Assembly (NCBI GenBank): GCA_963828705.1
Contig: CAWHGA010000054.1
Location: 1-64,000 of the forward strand
Source: CAWDJT01 sp963828705
Lineage (GTDB): Bacteria > Desulfobacterota > Syntrophobacteria > Syntrophobacterales > Syntrophobacteraceae
Direction: 5' to 3'
Length of the DNA stretch: 64,000 bases
Within the stretch, counting starts at the first letter, position 1. Every line of letters starts with the position of its first letter. A program made the position numbers and the translations under genes. Below the pieces are notes generated by a model that saw nothing but the letters and a program-made list of their open reading frames with translations, did no database searches and was not told where the DNA came from. This document shows positions 58,290 to 64,000 of this stretch, piece after piece.

Positions 58290-58965
58290 GTGGACAAGCC
58301 AATACCCGTTTCAGCAAAAAAGAAGAGTACCCTGAGAGAATACGTTGAAGCGATCGTTATCGCTGTGCTCCTGGCGCTGTTTATTCGCGGTTTTGTCGTT
58401 CAGGCCTTCAAAATCCCGTCTGGCTCTATGAAGAGCACACTACTCATAGGTGATCACATTCTGGTCAATAAGTTCGTGTACGGAATCAGTATCCCCTTCG
58501 TGGACAGGCGGATCGTCTGATTTCGGCGAACCAAAACGTGGCGACATTATCGTGTTCCGTTATCCGGAAGATCCCACTAAGGATTTTATCAAACGGGTGA
58601 TCGGCGTTCCAGGTGACATAGTTCGGATCGACAACAAGAAGGTGCGTGTCAACGGCAAGCTTCTCGATGAACCCTACGCACAACACGTTAGGTCCGAGGT
58701 CGTTCCTGGAAATATCGTCCTTCCAGGAAGTATGCATCGACGCGACAACATAGACCATGTCGAGGTACCTCCTCACAGTTACTTCGTCATGGGTGATAAT
58801 CGCGACGAGAGTCACGACGGTCGATTCTGGGGGTTTGTCGATACCAGCGCCATCAAAGGAAAGGCCTTCATCATTTACTGGTCTTGGAACAGCGACGGTC
58901 GGCTGAGTCTAGATCCCAAAGAAAGTTATGTTCGCTGGAACCGAATTGGTTCTCTGTTGCATTAG
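58290..58965 (+). CDS. lepB: Signal peptidase I, one frameshift
   Basis: About 225 residues. A single membrane helix (EAIVIAVLLALFIRGFVVQA), catalytic Ser in FKIPSGSMKSTLLIGD and, after a shift near 58,505, FGEPKRGDIIVFRYPEDPTK, the catalytic Lys in DFIKRVIGVPGDIVRI and box E MGDNRDESHDGRFWGFV. It removes signal peptides from exported proteins at the periplasmic face. The start is GTG at 58290; GGAGG lies 13-14 bases upstream, somewhat far. An essential gene, so the shift is most likely a sequence error. Confidence 0.9.
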
Positions 58966-59013
58966 ATCAATGCGGATGAACTGATAAAACTCCGTGACTC
59001 TAAGAAAGCAATT

Positions 59014-59051
59014 GCTGCAGACCAACCAAGCATGCTGGGTTGGTCTGCAGC
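59014..59051. terminator. Perfect 14-bp hairpin after lepB
   Basis: GCTGCAGACCAACC (59014-59027) pairs with GGTTGGTCTGCAGC (59038-59051). The loop contains the self-complementary AGCATGCT. It lies 49 bases after the lepB stop. There is no U-run. It could also be a leader structure for the ANTAR-protein gene starting 44 bases later (see findings). Confidence 0.5.
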
Positions 59052-59094
59052 CGGCTGCATCAACTAACATCATAGAAGGTAATATTGCATCAAT

Positions 59095-60523
59095 ATGACC
59101 TCGGAATTGCAGGTCCAGGAAATCTGTAATTGGATAATTCAGCAGATTCCACGCTTCGCAGCACACGGTTTGGTGTTCGAAATCGCTGCCCGAGTGGACA
59201 CGGCCGTGGTCGCAACTTTGGCACAAAAGGCGCTCGGCTCTCATGTGTTAGGCCTGATTCTTCCTTGCCACAGCACCAAGCTGGAACTTGAAGAAGCCAT
59301 ATTTATGGCCGAACATCTTCGCGTACCACATACCGTTCTCGACCTCAGTTCTACTTACGACACCCTGTTGGCTCAGTTACCGGCTGCTTCCCAACAGGCT
59401 AAACACCACCTCCTCCAGCGATTGAAGATGGCCTCTCTTTATCACCAGGCGGAGCATCACAACTATTTGGTATTGGGATCCACTAATCTAGCTGACTGGG
59501 AGATTGGACGATTTGTTGTGCACGGCGATGTGGCGGCCGACATCCAACCGTTGATGCACTTGCCCCGTCGCGATATGCTCCAGTTGGCTTTACACCTTGG
59601 TTTGCCGCCACAAATTCTTCGCAAGGCTTACGCAGATGGCATGCAATTGGACGGAGTCTACCGTCTCCGAACTCGGTTTCACCTACTACGAACTCGATCA
59701 ATTCCTGAGCGGGCAGCCGGTCCCGACCGAAGCCCAGACGAAAATTCAACTTCTTCAACAGGCCGCGGCTTATCGCAAACATCCCGCCGTCCGGCTTCCC
59801 TTGTCCGACCATGTCGCTGATGGTGATCGCTCGGAACATGAGGTCTACGATCGAAGCATCGAGGCTCTGACTATTATCAGTAAAGCCATCACCTCGGATC
59901 AGTACCTTGAAGACATCTTGCGGCTCATCGTAATGGTCACCGCCGAAGTCATGAATTCCAGTGTCTGCTCACTGTGGCTGCTTGATGAACGGGAGAGCGT
60001 CCTGCGGCTCCGGGCAACTCAATCCATAAACACTGATTATCTCAAAGATCGGGTGCTCAGAGTCGGCGAAGGCGTGGTGGGGAAGGTAGTGGCCGAGAAC
60101 CAGCCATACATAGCCCCCAATGTTTTGACAGACCACTATTACAAAGAAAAGGAATTGGCCCGCAGCATGGGTCTTGTATCCATGATCAGCGTTCCCATGC
60201 GAGTGAAGGACCGCGTCATTGGAGTGATCAATTGTTACACATCACATCCGCACGTGTTCAGCGATCTGCAGATGAACCTTTTCACTGCTGTAGCCAATCA
60301 AGCAGCGGTTGCCATTGAGAACACCGAACTAATCGTCAAAACCAAGGTCATTCAGGAAGAGCTGGAGAACCGAAAGCTCATTGAACGCGCCAAAGACCTG
60401 ATCATGAAACGTTTTGACCTTTCCGGCGACGAGGCTTATCGTTGGTTGCAGAAACGCAGCATGAATACCCGCAAGTCCATGCGCCAGGTAGCCGAAGCCG
60501 TACTTCTGGCGATGGAGATCTGA
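59095..60523 (+). CDS. Degenerate NAD-synthetase-like domain joined to GAF and ANTAR domains, one frameshift
   Basis: One reading unit of ~475 residues, joined near 59,660. Part 1 (~1-225) follows NadE over its whole length (LVFEIAARVDTAVVATLAQK, LKMASLYHQAEHHNYLVLGS, then ELGFTYYELDQFLSGQP), but the ATP-pyrophosphatase loop SGGxDS reads AARVDTA and the GTxNxSE and KPPSAGLW blocks are also changed, so catalysis is not expected. Part 2 is a GAF domain (ITSDQYLEDILRLIVMVTAE, LRLRATQSINTDYLKDRVLR, SMGLVSMISVPMRVKDRVIG). Part 3 is an ANTAR RNA-binding domain (ERAKDLIMKRFDLSGDEAYR, KSMRQVAEAVLLAMEI). No stop or good start separates NadE-like and GAF parts. Likely a ligand-sensing antiterminator. 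Confidence 0.75.
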
Positions 60524-60552
60524 GAAGCGTCTCACCATGTCCAGCCAGATCA

Positions 60553-61770
60553 TCATCCATAAAGGAGAAGGCTCCGACATTGTTCCCAATACATGTTCAG
60601 ATCACCCTGCCAACTGGTCTCAAGCTCCCTGATATTTACTCCCGCCTCCAACTGCTGACGCAGTCCCCCCATACCCAGGATGATGTCAATGGGGGGCTTT
60701 TCAGCTTCATACTCATAGGGTGGAGGCAACCAGCGGAATTCTTGATGGTGGGTCTGATACAGCGTTTGGAGCATTGCCAGGCTAAGACGGTAAGGCTGAA
60801 ATCGGTTGTGGTCCGTGACGTGAATTTGAAAACCGAAACACACCGTTCCCTGCCATTTGTCAAACACCGGCTCAAAAGCCACAGGTCGCAAGACCACTCC
60901 CTCTAGGTCATGCATTTTCAATTTCGTCAGCAGGTCACTTTGCCGCAGGAAGGGTGCTCCGAATAGCTGAAAAGGCAAGCTAGTTCCTCTGCCCTCGCTG
61001 ATATTGGTGCCCTCCAACAGCACCATCCCCGGGTATGTGAGGGCGGTTTCCCACGTCGGCATATTGGGGGAAGGGTACACCCATGGCAATGCCGTGTTCG
61101 AAAACAAATACGATCGTTGCCATCCCTGCATGGCGACCACACTTAAGTCGCAGTCCAGTCGCGCCTCCTGAACAATAAGCCGAGCCATCTCACCGAGAGT
61201 CAATCCATGGCGCATAGGCACACGATACCGTCCCACAAAAGACCGATATTCCTCCTGGAGCAGATTGCCTTCAATCAAAACCCCGCCAATAGGATTGGGG
61301 CGATCTAGAATCACCACCTTGATGCCAGCTTTTGCAGCCATTTCCAGGCACAAACCCATGGTGATCCCGTAGGTGTAGACCCGGCTCCCAACGTCTTGGA
61401 GGTCCACGATCAGCACATCGATTTGCTCAAGCATTTCAGAGTTGGGTTGGCGTATGGCTCCATAGAGGCTGAAAACAGGTATTTTCAGGTCATCATTCCA
61501 GCCGTCGCTGGATTCTTGCATGTTGGCCTGTTTTTCGGCATCAAATCCGTGTTGTGGAGAAAAGAGACAACAAAGATTGCCACCTGCAACTCGGATCAGC
61601 GCACCAATATGGCGAAAATCTCCATCCACCGAGGCCTGGTTTGCCAAAAGACCAATCCGCTTTGTCCGAAACCAGGTGGGCAGACGATCAAACAACACTT
61701 CACAACCGAGCCTAACTCTGTTGATGACAAAAACCTCGCTTTCTGATGCGCACAATAGACGAACTCCCAT
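60553..61770 (-). CDS. DUF1343 / NamZ exo-beta-N-acetylmuramidase
   Basis: About 405 residues. RIGLLANQASVDGDFRH, LCCLFSPQHGFDAEKQANMQ, SLYGAIRQPNSEMLEQIDVL, IVDLQDVGSRVYTYGITMGL, VVILDRPNPIGGVLIEGNLL and LPWVYPSPNMPTWETALTYP are the conserved blocks of the family founded by B. subtilis NamZ (YbbC), which removes N-acetylmuramic acid from the non-reducing end of glycan fragments. No signal peptide is seen, so an export route or an intracellular recycling role is open. Start ATG 61770 (TTG at 61773); a later start nearer the homology is possible. Confidence 0.88.
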   Translation of the reverse strand: MGVRLLCASESEVFVINRVRLGCEVLFDRLPTWFRTKRIGLLANQASVDGDFRHIGALIRVAGGNLCCLFSPQHGFDAEKQANMQESSDGWNDDLKIPVFSLYGAIRQPNSEMLEQIDVLIVDLQDVGSRVYTYGITMGLCLEMAAKAGIKVVILDRPNPIGGVLIEGNLLQEEYRSFVGRYRVPMRHGLTLGEMARLIVQEARLDCDLSVVAMQGWQRSYLFSNTALPWVYPSPNMPTWETALTYPGMVLLEGTNISEGRGTSLPFQLFGAPFLRQSDLLTKLKMHDLEGVVLRPVAFEPVFDKWQGTVCFGFQIHVTDHNRFQPYRLSLAMLQTLYQTHHQEFRWLPPPYEYEAEKPPIDIILGMGGLRQQLEAGVNIRELETSWQGDLNMYWEQCRSLLLYG

Positions 61771-61960
61771 CAAAATTACGGAAGGACATCATGTCGCATA
61801 GACCATTCCAGCCAACGGGGAAACTCCGGAGCAAACCCGCTGAGACCCTTTCACAGAACCACAACGCCTCAGGCAACACCACCACTGCCCCCAAGGTGGC
61901 AACCACTTCACTGCTTCCTGCTGTTAACTCCTTGTGCACCATAATCGTCAAGATCCCTAC

Positions 61961-63166
61961 TCAGTTGGACTTGCGGCGCGCCCTGGGTAGGATAACTGTG
62001 AACCTGGTGCCATGCCCTGGCTCACTTTTCACTTCGATGGAGCCGCCATACTGAAGCACCAAATGCCGGCAACTGTACAATCCCAGCCCCGTCCCAAGAC
62101 TACCGCTGACCCCAACACTGCTGGTTTTGGTCGAATAGAACGGCTGAAAAACACGTTCGTACAGATGTTCAGCGATACCCGATCCGCTGTCTTCAATGCT
62201 GATGCAGATTTGGCAATCGTCATGACCTGAGGTGATGGTCAATTCCCGTCGAGGTTGTCCCTGTAAGGCCTCAACCGCATTTCTGAGCAAGTTCCCAAAT
62301 AGTTGGGAAAAATCTGCGGCTATCCCTTCGAACTCCGGCAATTCGTGAGCCAAATCCAGGCACGTCCGGACTTCGTGTTTGAAAAAGGGATATGCCTCCA
62401 AAAATGAAATCTCTTCCTTCACGATTTCATTGAGCTGCAACAATTCACTTTGCCGGGATCTTGAATGCTTCATTTTGGCCAGAATCGTGCCAATGATCTT
62501 CTTCATCCTTACGGCTTGGGCTTCGATCTTCTCAAGGCGTTCCACCTCTGGGTGCAGCATGCGAAGCATCTGAGCATGCCCCATAATGTGGCTCAACGGG
62601 CTGATCAAGTTGTGCAGAATGCCGGCCAGGTGCTGTCCAGCCAGAGCCAAGGACTCCACTTCCGACAATTTCTCGCGATATTCGTTGAGACAAAGTCGGG
62701 TGAGACTCAGTTGTTCTTTTTGTGCTTCCAGTTCCTGATCGAGACTTCTAGCCATCGCCAAGCCCTGCCGGGCGCGATCGAGGGTTTCCCGAAGTTCAAC
62801 CAAGTCAATTGGCTTGCCGATAAAGTCAAAAACCTTCAGGCGGATAGCAGCCACTGCTGTTTCCATCGAACCATATCCGGTGATGACGATAACTGCCGTC
62901 TGTGGATTAGCCGTCTTGATCTGCCGAATGACATCCATGCCTGAGAGCCCCGGCATGCGCAAATCTGTGACCACTAAATCCGGTCTAACTTCGTTGAAAA
63001 CACGGATCCCCTCGTTTCCATTCCTGGCCAAGTGTACATCGTATCCTTCATCCTCGAGAAACTCCTTCAGCCCCTCAAGCACCGACACTTCATCATCAAT
63101 GAGGAGTATCGGGTCCGAAAACGGCCGATCAACCTGCTGCTGATCCAGTAGGGTCTCGATTACCAT
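61961..63166 (-). CDS. Receiver-histidine kinase hybrid (cytoplasmic)
   Basis: 401 residues. An N-terminal receiver domain (ILLIDDEVSVLEGLKEFLED, phospho-Asp in LVVTDLRMPGLSGMDV, VFDFIGKPIDL) is joined by a coiled coil to a kinase: phospho-His in LAGILHNLISPLSHIMGHAQ, N box LFGNLLRNAVEALQG, G1 IEDSGSGIAEHLYERVFQPF, G2 GTGLGLYSCRHLVLQYGGS. No membrane segment is present, so it takes its signal through the receiver. A further receiver gene lies upstream on the same strand. Both are likely one phosphorelay. Confidence 0.9.
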   Translation of the reverse strand: MVIETLLDQQQVDRPFSDPILLIDDEVSVLEGLKEFLEDEGYDVHLARNGNEGIRVFNEVRPDLVVTDLRMPGLSGMDVIRQIKTANPQTAVIVITGYGSMETAVAAIRLKVFDFIGKPIDLVELRETLDRARQGLAMARSLDQELEAQKEQLSLTRLCLNEYREKLSEVESLALAGQHLAGILHNLISPLSHIMGHAQMLRMLHPEVERLEKIEAQAVRMKKIIGTILAKMKHSRSRQSELLQLNEIVKEEISFLEAYPFFKHEVRTCLDLAHELPEFEGIAADFSQLFGNLLRNAVEALQGQPRRELTITSGHDDCQICISIEDSGSGIAEHLYERVFQPFYSTKTSSVGVSGSLGTGLGLYSCRHLVLQYGGSIEVKSEPGHGTRFTVILPRARRKSN

Positions 63167-63383
63167 AGAGCTTTAGTCCTCCTCAACAACCCAGTAACTC
63201 GGGATGACTAAAAAAAGACGGCAGACAAGCTTACCAAAGCCTTCGGGTCTGCAACCTCCCAAATACTTGTTGCAGCGCAGGTCAGCACAATCCTTCTTTC
63301 CTGTCAAAGCTAGTTTACCAGCACTCACAACCCATGGATCCCGACGCAACGGGCTCCTGAAACCAGTATCTTGGTGCTCGCTT

Positions 63384-63749
63384 TTAATGAAACACGGTTT
63401 TGGCAATGTCCTCCAACTCATCAACGTCAAAAGGTTTCTTCACATAGCGATAGGCCCCGCACTGATGAGCGATCTCCTCATAAGAAGCCTGAGGCAACGC
63501 CGTTATGATCACCACCTTGGTCACCAAGTTCCTCTTCTGTATCCATCGCAGTAATTCCAGTCCATTCATCCCTGGCATCTTTATGTCCAAAAAGAGCAGC
63601 TTGAAGCATTCTTCGGACAGCTTCTTTAAAGCCTCTCTACTGCTGTCCATCAATACCAACGGATAGTCTTCGCCGAACATCGCGTCAAATGAATCTAGAA
63701 TGCCACGATCATCGTCCACAACTAGAATACCTTCCCCAGCCTCTTTCAC
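63384..63749 (-). CDS. Single-domain response regulator
   Basis: 121 residues: ILVVDDDRGILDSFDAMFGE, phospho-Asp in LLFLDIKMPGMNGLELL, VVIITALPQASYEEIAHQCG and YRYVKKPFDVDELEDI. It has a receiver domain only, so it acts by protein contact or as a phosphate shuttle. It is upstream of the receiver-kinase hybrid in the same direction (217-base gap). Bases 63,750-64,000 show no gene and probably hold its promoter. Confidence 0.88.
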   Translation of the reverse strand: MKEAGEGILVVDDDRGILDSFDAMFGEDYPLVLMDSSREALKKLSEECFKLLFLDIKMPGMNGLELLRWIQKRNLVTKVVIITALPQASYEEIAHQCGAYRYVKKPFDVDELEDIAKTVFH

Positions 63750-64000
63750 GACGCAGTCGCCTCCTATTTTTGTTCTCCGTGCAACAGGCTTGCCGCAGGT
63801 TCCATAGCCGATCCGGTCAAATGCCTGCTCTTCCTATGGAACGGACAAACAAAAATGGTACCATTCTCTGAACTGGTAATGTTTAATAGCAATATAGGCC
63901 AGTTAGGTAACGAAGAAGCTCAACAGAAGAGATGAAATCCGACTAGGTGCACTTATTCGCGTGCAAATTACACATGATTCTGAGCAGGTCGACTGACAGC

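Noticed and set aside
57324..58290. Riboswitch or 6S-like RNA in the gap before lepB
   Set aside because: No known riboswitch core pattern could be matched and no extended rod-like pairing was found by eye.
1..64000. CRISPR arrays and rRNA genes
   Set aside because: No regularly spaced repeats of 24-40 bases and no rRNA-like sequence were seen.

Overview
The window reads as chromosome from a Gram-negative, motile, anaerobic-type bacterium, most likely Desulfobacterota (former Deltaproteobacteria). This placement is an inference. It rests on a SelB selenocysteine elongation factor, a tetraheme cytochrome c, a chemoreceptor with a covalent-heme motif, a propionyl/methylmalonyl-CoA-type carboxyltransferase, an IspH-UbiA fusion, TamB, MlaC and a type IV pilus operon. 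No rRNA, tRNA or CRISPR array was found.

Layout. Bases 1-11,300 are an accessory, defence-like island in decay: a broken winged-helix protein at the edge, a ~4 kb gene with a HigA-type HTH at its N-terminus followed by more than 1,200 residues of unrecognised sequence (shredded by frameshifts), a zinc-finger antitoxin-like ORF, an orphan higA with a toxin remnant, a primase-helicase-PLD nuclease of the TOTE type, a SecB-like chaperone gene cut by an ISAzo13-family remnant, and a HEPN protein. Bases 11,700-25,600 hold a PAS signalling protein, a DUF2092-DUF3300-DUF2950 secreted-protein operon, an aldehyde dehydrogenase, DUF169, DoxX, MlaC, RadC, a quinone oxidoreductase, an ABC ATPase and a cold-shock protein. 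Bases 25,900-31,200 hold a nucleotidyltransferase, MltG, SelB and two small proteins.

Bases 31,275-40,353 form a complete-looking chemosensory operon: STAS, CheY, CheA, tetraheme cytochrome c, heme-motif chemoreceptor, CheW, CheD, CheB and a PleD-like diguanylate cyclase, without cheR. The cytochrome and the receptor's CHHCH motif suggest redox or heme-ligand sensing. Bases 40,400-52,300 carry acyl-CoA carboxyltransferase, DusB, IspH-UbiA, a SAP-domain mini-protein, TamB, an alcohol dehydrogenase, a hypothetical protein and an L,D-transpeptidase-like lipoprotein whose catalytic Cys position reads Ser.

Bases 52,700-57,400 are pilMNO-pilQ on the minus strand, with no pilP. Bases 58,200-64,000 carry LepB, a striking degenerate NAD-synthetase/GAF/ANTAR reading unit, NamZ (DUF1343) and two phosphorelay proteins.

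Two kinds of broken genes must be kept apart. Many core genes (lepB, pilQ, tamB, cheA, mltG and others) carry one or two single frameshifts in otherwise well-preserved sequence, roughly one every 2-3 kb, which looks like uncorrected sequencing or assembly indels. The first 5.5 kb has frameshifts about every 200-300 bases, which looks like real gene decay.
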